From: Zhuqueibacter pondensis
GTDB taxonomy: Bacteria > Zhuqueibacterota > Zhuqueibacteria > Zhuqueibacterales > Zhuqueibacteraceae
Reading direction: 5' to 3'
DNA length: 64,000 nt
Assembly: GCA_034505955.1 (NCBI GenBank)
Contig: JAPDQK010000001.1
Coordinates: 124,001-188,000 of the forward strand
Shown here: positions 8,694-16,962 of the stretch, piece after piece
Layout: each line of letters begins with the position of its first letter
Position numbering within the stretch: position 1 is the stretch's first letter
Program-made: the position numbers and the translations under genes
Notes under the pieces: model-generated
Databases searched by the model: none
What the model saw: the letters and a program-made list of their open reading frames with translations, nothing else
Told to the model about the DNA's origin: nothing

Positions 8694-11381
8694 ATGCGCC
8701 GATCACAGTTGACATTGACTTTTCTTCTTTTTGTTTTGGCCGCGCCGAGCTGGGCTGATACGAGCAATGAGAAAGCCGGACTTGACTCCGTTCTGGTGAA
8801 TTTCGAGGCAAAAGACATTCCTCTGCGTGTAGCGTTGCTGGAGCTGATTGCGCAGGCAAATTTGGAAGTCGTTTACCACGATGAGTTGGTCAAAGGGTTC
8901 ACCGTTAGTTGCGACTATAGTAATATTTCGTTGCGCCAGGCTCTGGAAAAGCTGCTCGAACCAACGCCACTGACTTTCGAGATCGTGAAAGGCGGGCAAA
9001 TTGTCATTGTCAAACGCCGCGTGAATTTGAGGGGATATGTCACCGCTGCTGGCACCGGTGAAACGCTGCCGCATGCCAACGTCCTCATCAAAAACACCTT
9101 GCATGGCGCGGTGTCGAATGTCAACGGCTATTTTATGCTCGTCAATGTGCCGGCCGGTTTGTGCACGCTGCGTGTGAGCTACATCGGCTACGAGCCGGTG
9201 GAATTGCCGGTGAGCCTCATGGACAGCAAAGAGCCGGTGATAGTGACCCTGAAACCGAAAATTTTGCGTGGCGAATCCGTCACCGTGACAGCGGAGAAAA
9301 ATTTCCAAACCATGCAAGTTGTCGAAGAGCCGGCCCAGGTTCGCCTGTCACCGCAACAAATTGCGATGCTGCCCGCAGTCGTCGAAGCCGATATTTTCCG
9401 CGCGCTGCATCTTTTGCCCGGCATCAACGGCGTGAATGACGCCTCTTCCGGACTTTATGTGCGCGGCGGCACACCGGATCAAAATCTCGTTTTGTTCGAC
9501 GGCATGACGATTTACCAGGTCGATCATTTTTTTGGATTCATCAGCGCATTCAACACCGAGGCCGTCAAAGACGTGCGCGTGTTCAAGGGCGGCTATCCGG
9601 CGAAATTCGGCGGTAGAACTTCGAGCATCGTCGAGCTGACCGGCAAGTCCGGCAACTTTGACCATTTTCAAGCTGGTGGCAGTTTGAATTTGTTGAGCGG
9701 TGGCGCGATCGTGCAAACGCCCATTTCAGGTCGAGGTGCCTGGCTGTTTTCCTTGCGGCGTTCGTATACGGATCTTCTCAAAAGTCGTCCCTATGGCAGG
9801 ATTCATGGCTTGATCTCAGGACCCAAGAAACCCGGCGCTGGCGATGGCAAACCCAACAAGGTCGGACATGACAGCCAGCCGCAGCCCTTTCAACTCATCT
9901 CCGCAACACCGGATTTCTACTATTATGATTTGAACAGTAAGCTGACCTATTCGCTCTCCGGGCGCGATCGGTTGGCGCTGAGTTTTTACAATGGCCGTGA
10001 CAATTTGAATCAAGTGCAAGATTTGGGTCCTGCCGCTCTTCGCCGTGACCATTCGGAGGGCGGGCTGGTGCCAGCGCGCGTGGCTACGGAAGATTTCACC
10101 AGGTGGGGTAACACCGGCGCGAGCGGCAACTGGTCACGCGCATGGAGTGATCGGCTTTATTCGAATTTTTTGGTAGCCTATTCGAATTATACCAGTGAAA
10201 ACCACCGCGGCTTGACGGCCGGCGGCGTTGATCAAAATCCATTTTTTTGCGCATACCGGTCATCGGAAGACAACGACATTCATGACCTGACGTTGCGTTT
10301 TGAGAGTGAATGGCAGTTGCACAAATCACACCGCGTGGAATTTGGTACATGGCTGTCGCGTACGAATGTGACCATGCGTTTTACAGTTAACGACACCGTC
10401 AATATGCTCGTGCGCGATGACAAAGCCGGGCAAGCAGCATTTTATTTGCAAGACAAATGGCAATTGTTCCGGAGGTTGGAGGCAACACTCGGCATGCGCG
10501 CGACCTATTATGAGCCGGTGGAGAAGACGTATTATGAACCGCGCCTTTCATTGCGATCGAATCTTCACGGTGGGTTGTCGCTCAAAGCCGCGTGGGGAGA
10601 ATATCATCAATTTGTTAATCGCATCATCAACGAAAATAATTTCGAGGGTAATCACGACTTTTGGCTGCTGGCAAACAGGCGCCTCAAGCCAAGTTTTGCC
10701 GAACACAAAATCCTCGGCGCTACTTACGAAAATCGCAATTATCTCTTTGATGTCGAGGCCTATCACAAAAACCTGGATGGCGTGGCCGAATTTATCCCGC
10801 GTTTTCGACGATCGCCCGAGGATAAACCCGAAGCTCTGTTCTTTTTCGGAACCGGAATGGCCAAGGGCATTGAATTTTTGGCTCAGAAGAAAACCGGAAA
10901 ACTGAACGGCTGGGCGAGCTACACGCTGGCCAAAGTGCAATATCAAATTTTTCCTTTTAATAACGGCAAGCCTTATCCCGCGAATCAGGATCGCCGGCAC
11001 GAAATCAAGCTGGTGGGCAATTACCGTCTCGGTAAATGGAATCTTGCCGCAACGTGGGTCTTTGCTTCCGGTGCGCCCTATACTGTGCCTGAGAATCAAT
11101 ATACGAGCAAAGTGTTTGATAACAACACGCGCAGTTACATTTACCTCGATGAAAAAAACACCAACCGCCTGCCGGCGTATCATCGCATGGATCTCAGTTT
11201 TTCGCGCAAATTCAGCAGTGCCTGGTTGGATTGGTATGTTGGGCTCTCCATTTTCAATCTGTATGATCACAAAAACGTCTGGTATCGCGAATATCTTATG
11301 GACCCGAAGCCCTTCATTGTGCGTGAAGTAACGATACTGGGCTTCATGCCGACGGTGACGTTGCAGGTGAATTTGAAGTAA
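8694..11381 (+). CDS. TonB-dependent receptor with STN and carboxypeptidase-regulatory domains
   Basis: An 895-residue outer-membrane receptor. Signal peptide about 1-21 (LAAPSWA). STN domain about 33-106, which in transducer-type receptors contacts an inner-membrane FecR-type anti-sigma factor. Carboxypeptidase-regulatory-like domain about 112-195 (LRGYVTAAGTGETLPHANV, VSYIGYEPVE). Plug about 210-330 (LYVRGGTPDQNLVLFDGMTIY, FKGGYPAKFGGRTSS), then a 22-strand-type barrel ending LGFMPTVTLQVNLK. No sigma/FecR pair is in the window, so signalling partners must be elsewhere. It starts 12 bases after the broken CBM9/STN gene and carries a second, related STN, so the two probably form an operon and arose partly by domain duplication. 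Substrate is unknown. Confidence 0.85.
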   Translation: MRRSQLTLTFLLFVLAAPSWADTSNEKAGLDSVLVNFEAKDIPLRVALLELIAQANLEVVYHDELVKGFTVSCDYSNISLRQALEKLLEPTPLTFEIVKGGQIVIVKRRVNLRGYVTAAGTGETLPHANVLIKNTLHGAVSNVNGYFMLVNVPAGLCTLRVSYIGYEPVELPVSLMDSKEPVIVTLKPKILRGESVTVTAEKNFQTMQVVEEPAQVRLSPQQIAMLPAVVEADIFRALHLLPGINGVNDASSGLYVRGGTPDQNLVLFDGMTIYQVDHFFGFISAFNTEAVKDVRVFKGGYPAKFGGRTSSIVELTGKSGNFDHFQAGGSLNLLSGGAIVQTPISGRGAWLFSLRRSYTDLLKSRPYGRIHGLISGPKKPGAGDGKPNKVGHDSQPQPFQLISATPDFYYYDLNSKLTYSLSGRDRLALSFYNGRDNLNQVQDLGPAALRRDHSEGGLVPARVATEDFTRWGNTGASGNWSRAWSDRLYSNFLVAYSNYTSENHRGLTAGGVDQNPFFCAYRSSEDNDIHDLTLRFESEWQLHKSHRVEFGTWLSRTNVTMRFTVNDTVNMLVRDDKAGQAAFYLQDKWQLFRRLEATLGMRATYYEPVEKTYYEPRLSLRSNLHGGLSLKAAWGEYHQFVNRIINENNFEGNHDFWLLANRRLKPSFAEHKILGATYENRNYLFDVEAYHKNLDGVAEFIPRFRRSPEDKPEALFFFGTGMAKGIEFLAQKKTGKLNGWASYTLAKVQYQIFPFNNGKPYPANQDRRHEIKLVGNYRLGKWNLAATWVFASGAPYTVPENQYTSKVFDNNTRSYIYLDEKNTNRLPAYHRMDLSFSRKFSSAWLDWYVGLSIFNLYDHKNVWYREYLMDPKPFIVREVTILGFMPTVTLQVNLK

Positions 11382-12090
11382 GCCTTTGCGCCCGAAGGCG
11401 AAGATTCCAAGCGTACACGAATCATACGGACTTTCACAAACAGGAATTTTGTGAGAATCCATGTGATTCATCTTCAAAAGCTTTCATTCTTTAGAAGGAT
11501 GACATGAGACGAATCATCATGCGGCATCGTTGCAATCGACATGGCTTTGGGTGGTTTCACCTCTATTGCAGAAGAGCAAAAGTGAATTTCGGTTGTGAAG
11601 GTGATGAGCGTTTTATTTTGGCGTGGTGGGAATTTGGAGCTGTTGCCAATCCCATTGATCAACCCCCTTTTCCTGGCAGGCCGTGAGCATATCCTGACTT
11701 CTTAACTCTCCCAATTGTTCATTTTCGTCCCTCATGGAAAACTGCAGTGTATACGGCCTCTTGCGCACGCAAGAAATATGATCGCGGGAGCGGATAGTCT
11801 TCAGCCGGGCAGTTCAGCTTCACATTCGCGTCAGTTTTTTGATTCATCGGTTGTCTTCAACACAACACTGGAGGAATTGCCCTTGCCATATTGTTGTTCC
11901 GAGAGATGGGAAGACTTCGCACGTGCTGAAGAAGGTGACTACCGTGTATCTCTTCTCGTCTTTGCAAAAAGACTTCCCATCGTCAACAAAGCTCTTGCAA
12001 TTGAGGCGGCAAGATATTACATAATTGTGTGACACAACTCCTGTAGATTTGGGTATTTTTCATGGTTTGAATTGCCAACAGGTATCTGGA
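11382..12090. other. Long intergenic region without a supported gene
   Basis: About 700 bases between the receptor and pgsB. Short reading frames here show no recognisable domain and no good ribosome-binding site. A TTCATTC...GGATGACATG unit near 11478-11505 resembles the dispersed repeat seen elsewhere. A 9-base inverted repeat (GATGGGAAG near 11907, CTTCCCATC near 11972) encloses about 57 bases. The pgs promoter should lie in the last 150 bases but I could not fix it. Confidence 0.4.
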
Positions 12091-13410
12091 ATGAAGTTGT
12101 TGCCATTGGTTCTATCTGTGTTTATTTTTTTGCTCTATTTGATTTATGAGCGTATTTTGCTTAATCGGCAGAGGAACGCCATTCCTCTGCGCATCAGCGT
12201 CACCGGAACTCGTGGCAAATCGAGTGTGGTGAGAATAATTGCATCAATTTTACGAGAAGACGGCAGAAGAGTCATTGCCAAGACTACGGGATCCCAGGCG
12301 CGATATGTCATGCCCGATGCCCAGGAGATCGAAATCAAAAGATGTGGGATCACCTCCATTATCGAGCAGAAAAAATTTATCAAAAAGGCGGCAAAGATCC
12401 GTGCGGATTGCCTTGTTGCCGAAATCATGAGTATCCATCCCGAGAACCACTACATTGAATCCCACCAAATACTTCAGCCGCATATCATCGTGATCACCAA
12501 TGTCCGCCAGGATCACACTGAGGCCATGGGGAAGACCAAGGAAGAAATAGCCTCGGTCTTCTGTCTGGATATTCCCGCAGGGGCAGTTGTATTTGTTCCT
12601 CAAAGGGAAAACAATCCGCTTTTTGTGACTGCTGCGCAAAACGCAGCGGGAGAGTTAATTGAGGTGCCGGAAGGAATTTCGTCTTCCCTTTTGCCGCTGA
12701 CACCGGACTTGACCAGAAAAGAATTTTCCGACAACCTTGATCTGGTTTGTGCGCTGGGGAGGCATCTTCACATTGACCCAAAAGTAATATTAACCGGAAT
12801 ACGCAAAACCCAGCATGATATTGGAGAGTTGAAAATATGGAAATATCGATCACATGAAACACAAAAAACATTTTACTTCGTTAATGGTTTTGCAGCGAAT
12901 GACCCGGAATCGACATGGCAAGTTCTCGCCAAAGTGAAAAAAATCCTGCCCTCGGCTTCGGACAAGCTCATCGGTCTCTTGAGCCTGCGCGCCGATCGTG
13001 GAGATCGGAGCAAGCAATGGTTTGAATTTCTCAGCAACGGTGCGGTTGATGGTTTTAGTCGATTATATGTGACGGGTGCACATGCCAATATTTTCAAACG
13101 CACGTTGCAGTCGGCAGTTAAACCTCGATGGTTTGCATACTCTTCGGATGTCATTCCGGAGGAATCTTTTGACAATCCAAGATATGATGACGGATCGAAA
13201 AAAAAATCTTCCAGGATGACATCCAGACCACCCTCCGAGAAGTTACAATCGGTAAGCATTTTAAAAAATAAACCGCCTGAAGCGATGATGAAAACGCTGC
13301 TGGCAGAAATCGAAGATCAGTCGGTGATTTTTGGCTTTGGAAATATGAAAGGGAGGGGGGAACTCCTGGTTGACTACTGGAACAAAATTGGTGAAGTCTA
13401 TGAGTTATGA
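12091..13410 (+). CDS. pgsB: Poly-gamma-glutamate synthase PgsB/CapB
   Basis: A 439-residue Mur-ligase-related amide ligase that joins glutamate units through the gamma carboxyl using ATP, at the inner membrane together with PgsC. One membrane helix at the N-terminus (residues 1-20) is followed by the P-loop VTGTRGKSS (37-45), the region GSQARYVMP, and the metal/ATP motif ITNVRQDHTEAMG. Length agrees with the family (about 400-440). The start at 12091 (MKLLPLVLSV) is preferred over an upstream ATG at 12025, because the family begins with this membrane segment. The gene overlaps pgsC by 11 bases. There is no capsule-type PgsA/CapA gene in the window. Confidence 0.9.
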   Translation: MKLLPLVLSVFIFLLYLIYERILLNRQRNAIPLRISVTGTRGKSSVVRIIASILREDGRRVIAKTTGSQARYVMPDAQEIEIKRCGITSIIEQKKFIKKAAKIRADCLVAEIMSIHPENHYIESHQILQPHIIVITNVRQDHTEAMGKTKEEIASVFCLDIPAGAVVFVPQRENNPLFVTAAQNAAGELIEVPEGISSSLLPLTPDLTRKEFSDNLDLVCALGRHLHIDPKVILTGIRKTQHDIGELKIWKYRSHETQKTFYFVNGFAANDPESTWQVLAKVKKILPSASDKLIGLLSLRADRGDRSKQWFEFLSNGAVDGFSRLYVTGAHANIFKRTLQSAVKPRWFAYSSDVIPEESFDNPRYDDGSKKKSSRMTSRPPSEKLQSVSILKNKPPEAMMKTLLAEIEDQSVIFGFGNMKGRGELLVDYWNKIGEVYEL

Positions 13411-13840
13411 GATCACCTTTATTGGTTTGCTGCTTTCGCTGCTTTACATCAGCATAACGGGATTGTACCCCGGCGGCATCATAGTCCCGGCTTATCTGGT
13501 TCTGTTTGCCGATCAGCCGGCGCGGATTGTTGGAACTTTGATGGCGGCTTTCTTGACCTTTCTTTGCTTCAAGCTCGCCTCACAGTATCTGATTATTTTT
13601 GGAAGAAGGAGGTTTGTTTTTTTGGTTTTGATCGGCGGGATATGGACATTGCTGTGGCTGCGGATTTTCCCTTCGGTCTTTCCGCTGTCTCTCGAGTTCA
13701 GAGTCATCGGCTGGGTCATTCCCGGACTGATTGCCAATAATTTTGAAAGACAGGGCGTGATCGTGACAACGGCTTCTCTGATCACAGTGACCGTGGCTGC
13801 CTATTTGTTGGGACGAGTGCTTGTCATTCTTTATGGATAA
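13400..13840 (+). CDS. pgsC: Poly-gamma-glutamate biosynthesis protein PgsC
   Basis: A 146-residue membrane protein of four to five helices starting MSYEITFIGLLLSLLY, with the family feature TGLYPGGIIVPAYL near the N-terminus. PgsC forms the membrane-bound ligase complex with PgsB. The ATG at 13400 lies inside the end of pgsB (11-base overlap), typical for this pair; a 5' extension to 13370 is possible but lacks family similarity. Conservative length (about 145-150) agrees with known CapC/PgsC. Confidence 0.9.
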   Translation: MSYEITFIGLLLSLLYISITGLYPGGIIVPAYLVLFADQPARIVGTLMAAFLTFLCFKLASQYLIIFGRRRFVFLVLIGGIWTLLWLRIFPSVFPLSLEFRVIGWVIPGLIANNFERQGVIVTTASLITVTVAAYLLGRVLVILYG

Positions 13841-13852
13841 TTCTGAAAACAA

Positions 13853-14893
13853 ATGTCATTCTGCAAGAATCTTTTTCCAATGAATACCTTCTTCAAAAAA
13901 CGAGATCATATTTTACCGAATCAGAGGTTGAATCGCGTTGTCACAGTCGCAGGACTGCTGAGCCTTGCCGTTTATGTCGTAGTCCAATTTTTTTCTCCGA
14001 AAAGGCCTTTGCCTTATGCGGAGCAAATGATTCACGCGGCGCGTCTGATGGAGCAGGCCATCGCCATTATAGGAAGCTACTATGACCAATCTGGTATCAT
14101 AATAGACGAAACCATCGATCCGAATCGCACCGGTTTGCTCGGGCCGGAAAACTCGGAATTGACCACTACGCTTGGACATCTCGAAGCGAAAAGGACGACG
14201 ACCAATCCGAATATGGCGGGACTGATTGTTCATCTGCTTTATCAAGCCGGGGTTACAGCCGGGGACACGATCGCCGTCGGCTGTTCGGCTTCCTTTCCTG
14301 CATTGATGATTGCAACGCTTGCGGCAGCCAAGGCCATGCAAGTGTATCCCGTTGTCATCCTGTCGCTCGGTGCATCTTCTTATGGCGGCACCAATGTGGA
14401 TTTCGATTTGTTGGATGTTTACCAACTTTTTCTCAAAGAAGGTATTTTTACGGTCCCACCTGCAGCCATATCCCTTGGTGGCGAAAAAGATATCGGGCAG
14501 GATTTCAAACCGGATATCAAAGAACGCTTGATGAAACAAATTCAGCAAACCGGCATTCCCTTCATTTATGAGCCTGATCTCCAAAAGAATGTTGCCATAC
14601 GAATGAAAATCTATCAAGGCAATTCATCATCAGGCAGAATTTCGGCTTTCGTTAATATTGGGGGCAGCTATGGCAATCTGGGAACAAGTGAACTGGCACT
14701 TGAACTCAAACCTGGCCTGAACAGGAAAGTTTCCATTCCTCCAAAACCTGAACGTGGCGTGCTTTTTGAGATGGCTGCACAAAACATACCGTGCCTTCAT
14801 CTTCTCTTTATAAAAGGACTGGCGATGAAGTATGGCCTGCCTTGGGATCCAATTCCGTTGCCTAAACCAGGAAAGTTGCAATTGCAAAAGTAA
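13853..14893 (+). CDS. pgsW: Poly-gamma-glutamate system protein PgsW
   Basis: A protein of up to 346 residues with one N-terminal membrane helix (VVTVAGLLSLAVYVVVQF) and an extracytoplasmic domain containing MIHAARLMEQAIAII, TTTLGHLEAKRTTTNP, GDTIAVGCSASFPAL and SLGASSYGGTN. These match the poly-gamma-glutamate system protein family (PgsW) that follows pgsB-pgsC in many bacteria lacking a classical PgsA. Its reaction is not known. It is 12 bases after pgsC. The start is uncertain: 13853 falls exactly in a dispersed repeat unit (TGTCATTCTGCAAG), so translation may begin at 13880 (MNTFFKKRD), and neither ATG has a clear ribosome-binding site. Confidence 0.85.
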   Translation: MSFCKNLFPMNTFFKKRDHILPNQRLNRVVTVAGLLSLAVYVVVQFFSPKRPLPYAEQMIHAARLMEQAIAIIGSYYDQSGIIIDETIDPNRTGLLGPENSELTTTLGHLEAKRTTTNPNMAGLIVHLLYQAGVTAGDTIAVGCSASFPALMIATLAAAKAMQVYPVVILSLGASSYGGTNVDFDLLDVYQLFLKEGIFTVPPAAISLGGEKDIGQDFKPDIKERLMKQIQQTGIPFIYEPDLQKNVAIRMKIYQGNSSSGRISAFVNIGGSYGNLGTSELALELKPGLNRKVSIPPKPERGVLFEMAAQNIPCLHLLFIKGLAMKYGLPWDPIPLPKPGKLQLQK

Positions 14894-14997
14894 AAAAGTA
14901 CTTGCTTGAATTGTCCTAATTGATTATTTTGCAGCAGATTGCTGCAAGCAGTTGCATCATTCAGATTTTAATCCATACTCACGCATGTAAGAAATTC

Positions 14998-15037
14998 TTG
15001 ACTATAACTGCCGTTGGCTGTACATTAAGTATGTACA
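14998..15037 (+). promoter_or_regulatory. Promoter with TGTACA palindrome, YefM-type operator
   Basis: A -35-like TTGACT (14998-15003) and -10-like TACATT (15021-15026) are 17 bases apart. A perfect 7-base inverted repeat TGTACAT-taagt-ATGTACA (15019-15037) covers the -10 box. Two TGTACA motifs in this position are the known core of the yefM-yoeB operator in Escherichia coli, which fits the YefM/YoeB-like genes that follow. Autoregulation by the antitoxin or the complex is inferred. Confidence 0.65.
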
Positions 15038-15061
15038 TATAATTCACTTGTGGAGTTTGTC

Positions 15062-15349
15062 ATGCCAATTCAAACAACATACACCAACGCACGTGCTAAT
15101 TTTGCGAAACTCTGCGATGAAGCCACAGTCAATCGGGAAATTGTAATCATCAATCGCCGTGGCTATGAGGATGTTGCCTTAATCGCTGCTGCGGAGTTGG
15201 CAAGTTTGGCAGAAACCGCATACTTGTTGAGATCTCCCAAAAATGCGGAACGGCTTTTGACGGCCCTTCACCGAGCCAAAGCGCGAACAATCAAGCCTCA
15301 AACCATAGAGAAACTGCGCCGCGAGGTGGGGCTTGACCAGAAAAAGTAA
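15062..15349 (+). CDS. yefM: Antitoxin, YefM (Phd/YefM family)
   Basis: A 95-residue protein with the Phd/YefM opening IQTTYTNARANFAKLCDEA, the strand IVIINRRGYEDVALI and a terminal helical part LAETAYLLRSPKNAERLLTAL. It neutralises the YoeB ribonuclease and represses its own promoter. The ATG at 15062 follows TGGAG by 6-7 bases; a GTG at 15050 overlaps that site and is unlikely. The coding end overlaps the toxin gene by 17 bases. The operator upstream carries the TGTACA palindrome expected for this family. Confidence 0.85.
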   Translation: MPIQTTYTNARANFAKLCDEATVNREIVIINRRGYEDVALIAAAELASLAETAYLLRSPKNAERLLTALHRAKARTIKPQTIEKLRREVGLDQKK

Positions 15350-15629
15350 ATCGCGAGCTCCAAGAAAAGGCGCGCGTGACGCTGTATTTCAACCAGAATT
15401 CCGAGAAGACCTGCGCTATTGGGTAGAAACAGATCGTAAGGTTGCTCTTCGTGCCTTTGACCTTATTGAAGCAATAATGAGAGACCCTTTTGCCGGTATT
15501 GGTAAGCCAGAACCATTGAAATACCTGGCAACGGGAGCATGGTCACGGCGCTTGACTGATGAGCATCGCATCGTATATGTTGTGAGTGCTGATCGTATTG
15601 ATTTTCTTCAAGCCCGGTATCATTATTGA
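15333..15629 (+). CDS. yoeB: Toxin, YoeB family ribosome-dependent mRNA endonuclease
   Basis: A 98-residue protein with a TTG start and a basic N-terminal tail (about 18 residues), then the YoeB core: LRYWVETDRKVALRAFDLI, GIGKPEPLKYL, SRRLTDEHRIVYVV and the ending QARYHY. The catalytic Glu (KPEPLK), Arg (SRR) and His (YHY) of YoeB are all present, so it should be active. It cuts mRNA in the ribosomal A site. Translation is probably coupled to the antitoxin by the 17-base overlap. Confidence 0.85.
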   Translation: MTRKSKSRAPRKGARDAVFQPEFREDLRYWVETDRKVALRAFDLIEAIMRDPFAGIGKPEPLKYLATGAWSRRLTDEHRIVYVVSADRIDFLQARYHY

Positions 15630-15647
15630 ATTTGTAGGAAATGCTGA

Positions 15648-15931
15648 ATGGATTCGACTTTTGAATGGGACGAAGATAAAGCCAGAAAAATATCAGGAAC
15701 CACAAAGTCTCCTTTGAAGAGGCAAAAACAGTTTTCAATGATCCTTTTTCGATTACTATTCCAGATCCGCAACATTCTGTTGGCGAGTATCGCTATGTTG
15801 ATATTGGCCGTTCTTCACAAGGACGAATTTTAGTTGTAGTTTATACCGAACGAAAGTCAAATATTCGTATCATCAGTTCACGCGCGGCTAATAAATCTGA
15901 ACGGAGAATGCATGAAGAAAATGGTTTCTAA
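15648..15931 (+). pseudogene. BrnT-type toxin, one-base frameshift
   Basis: The first 13 codons read MDSTFEWDEDKAR, the standard BrnT opening. At the A5 run 15686-15690 the frame breaks; with one extra A it continues KNIRNHKVSFEEAKTVF, GEYRYVDIGRSSQGR, VVVYTERKSNIRIISSR and ends NKSERRMHEENGF at 15931. That covers the whole BrnT fold (RelE-like ribonuclease), so a single missing base separates it from an intact toxin. Length 284 bases is one short of a codon multiple. The antitoxin-like gene starts inside its 3' end, as in intact brnTA operons. Confidence 0.75.
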
Positions 15932-16247
15932 ATCGCAGAGCTTAGAAGATAGCGACATGCTTCCCGAATATGACTTTAGAGGTGGTGTTCGAGGTAAACA
16001 TTACAAAGCCTATCGCCGAGGGCACACGGTTAAGATTCATAAAGCTGATGGAACGATTTCTATTCAGTATTTTAAACCAGAAGAAGGTGCGGTGATGTTG
16101 GAGCCGGATGTGCTGGAGTATTTTCCTGATTCGGAAGCCGTAAATGAAGCTTTACGCGCTTTAATTAAACTGATCCCCAAACCTCGAGAAAAGCAAAAGA
16201 ACAATCGGACGAGGAAACACGCGTCGCTGGCCGGACACGCGATTTGA
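15912..16247 (+). CDS. Antitoxin-like protein partner of the BrnT-type toxin
   Basis: A 111-residue protein with the block DMLPEYDFRGGVRGKHYKAY, a central basic strand and LEPDVLEYFPDSEAVNEALRAL. This is a common companion of BrnT-like toxins (the YDF..GVRGK and FPDSE-x-VN-x-AL pattern); the DSEAVNEALR part resembles the DNA-binding and dimerising end of such antitoxins. It overlaps the toxin by 20 bases. The last 20 residues are basic and have no counterpart that I recognise. A repeat-like block follows its stop. Confidence 0.65.
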   Translation: MKKMVSKSQSLEDSDMLPEYDFRGGVRGKHYKAYRRGHTVKIHKADGTISIQYFKPEEGAVMLEPDVLEYFPDSEAVNEALRALIKLIPKPREKQKNNRTRKHASLAGHAI

Positions 16248-16385
16248 ACGATCGTGCTTGTATCAATGGTTTTTCTGCTTTGGGCGTTTGTGCTCGAATC
16301 CGCGCCGCTGAAACGCAGTAGACTGGGTGTTACTCAAATACCCGCGTTTTGCGGAGTTTTTGTGTCTCTGCCAATGGAACTCAAG
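16244..16385 (+). repeat. Degenerate attC-like repeat region after the BrnT module
   Basis: Two blocks recur in the 99-bp repeats downstream: CGAATCCGCG at 16295-16304 and GTGTCTCTGCCAATGGAAC at 16362-16380. They occur here in altered order, so this copy is rearranged or composite. It lies between the stop of the antitoxin-like gene and the next TA module. Confidence 0.4.
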
Positions 16386-16407
16386 AGAGTATCTACATGC
16401 CGTATAA

Positions 16408-16560
16408 ATGAAAACACTCGAACAGGTTCAAAACCAATTATCGTTGGGTCAATTTGAATTAAGCTGGGATGCCTTTGGACTGACAACTATTCCAAGCGGA
16501 GATGACCATGTTTCGCTGTCATGTCTGTGGTTCAACAGAAGCAAAAGAAACCTTCGTTGA
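16408..16560 (+). pseudogene. Remnant of a DUF4258-like toxin
   Basis: A 50-residue frame beginning MKTLEQVQNQLSLGQFELSW, like the start of small DUF4258 toxins that precede YgiT-type antitoxins. It then runs into the start of the antitoxin gene in another frame (overlap 16508-16560) and lacks the rest of the toxin. Probably a deletion remnant left beside a surviving antitoxin. Family assignment rests on the short N-terminal pattern and gene order only. Confidence 0.35.
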
Positions 16561-16738
16561 CGAAGTATTTCATATTGATCACAAACATTTTCTGGTTGAA
16601 CGGATTCCAGCGACGGTTTGCGGGCGTTGCGGAGAGAAAATTTTTAGCCGCGAGACAACGGAAAGGATTCGGCTAATGATTCATGGAGAAGCAAAGCCGG
16701 TAAAATCCGTTTCGATGGATGTATTTGCTTACGTGTGA
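16508..16738 (+). CDS. YgiT/MqsA-type zinc-finger antitoxin
   Basis: A 76-residue protein with two CxxC pairs (CHVC near residue 4, CGRC near 39) and the block FHIDHKHFLVERIPATVCGRCGEKIF, typical of YgiT-type zinc-finger proteins such as the MqsA N-domain. Unlike MqsA it has no helix-turn-helix half, so it may bind the toxin but not DNA. The ATG at 16508 has GGAG 6 bases upstream; the ATG at 16502 lies within that spacing. Its toxin partner appears to be the truncated frame just upstream. Confidence 0.75.
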   Translation: MFRCHVCGSTEAKETFVDEVFHIDHKHFLVERIPATVCGRCGEKIFSRETTERIRLMIHGEAKPVKSVSMDVFAYV

Positions 16739-16757
16739 CGAAGGTTGGGAAATAAAT

Positions 16758-16856
16758 GGATAACCGACTCGTGTCTCTGCCGATGCAACTCCCGGTTGAT
16801 TCGGCGTGAACCGCTGGTTTCGCCGAAATTTTTTGGCAGGCGAATCCGCGTTAACC
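16758..16856 (+). repeat. 99-bp imperfect palindromic repeat, attC-like, copy A
   Basis: Begins GGATAAC (16758-16764) and ends GTTAACC (16850-16856), outer ends that are inverted repeats of each other with one mismatch. Inside are CTGCC (16777-16781) with GGCAG (16835-16839), and a tight hairpin TTCGGCG (16800-16806) with CGCCGAA (16821-16827). It starts 19 bases after the stop of the YgiT gene. About 75 of 99 positions are identical without gaps to the copy at 18447-18545. Simple-site ends, internal palindrome and position directly after a cassette-like gene all resemble an integron attC, although the ends do not fit the RYYYAAC/GTTRRRY consensus perfectly. Confidence 0.55.
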
Positions 16857-16962
16857 ACTATCCGAAATCGAAAAAGTTCGTTGCAAAAATAAAAGCACAG
16901 ATGTAAATTTGAACAAGGGTTCTTGATAGTGATGAAGTTTCTTTATAAGGAAAAAAGTAACG

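Noticed and set aside
11715..12032. A 105-codon frame before pgsB
   Set aside because: No ribosome-binding site, no similarity, and an internal inverted repeat (GATGGGAAG / CTTCCCATC). Treated as non-coding.
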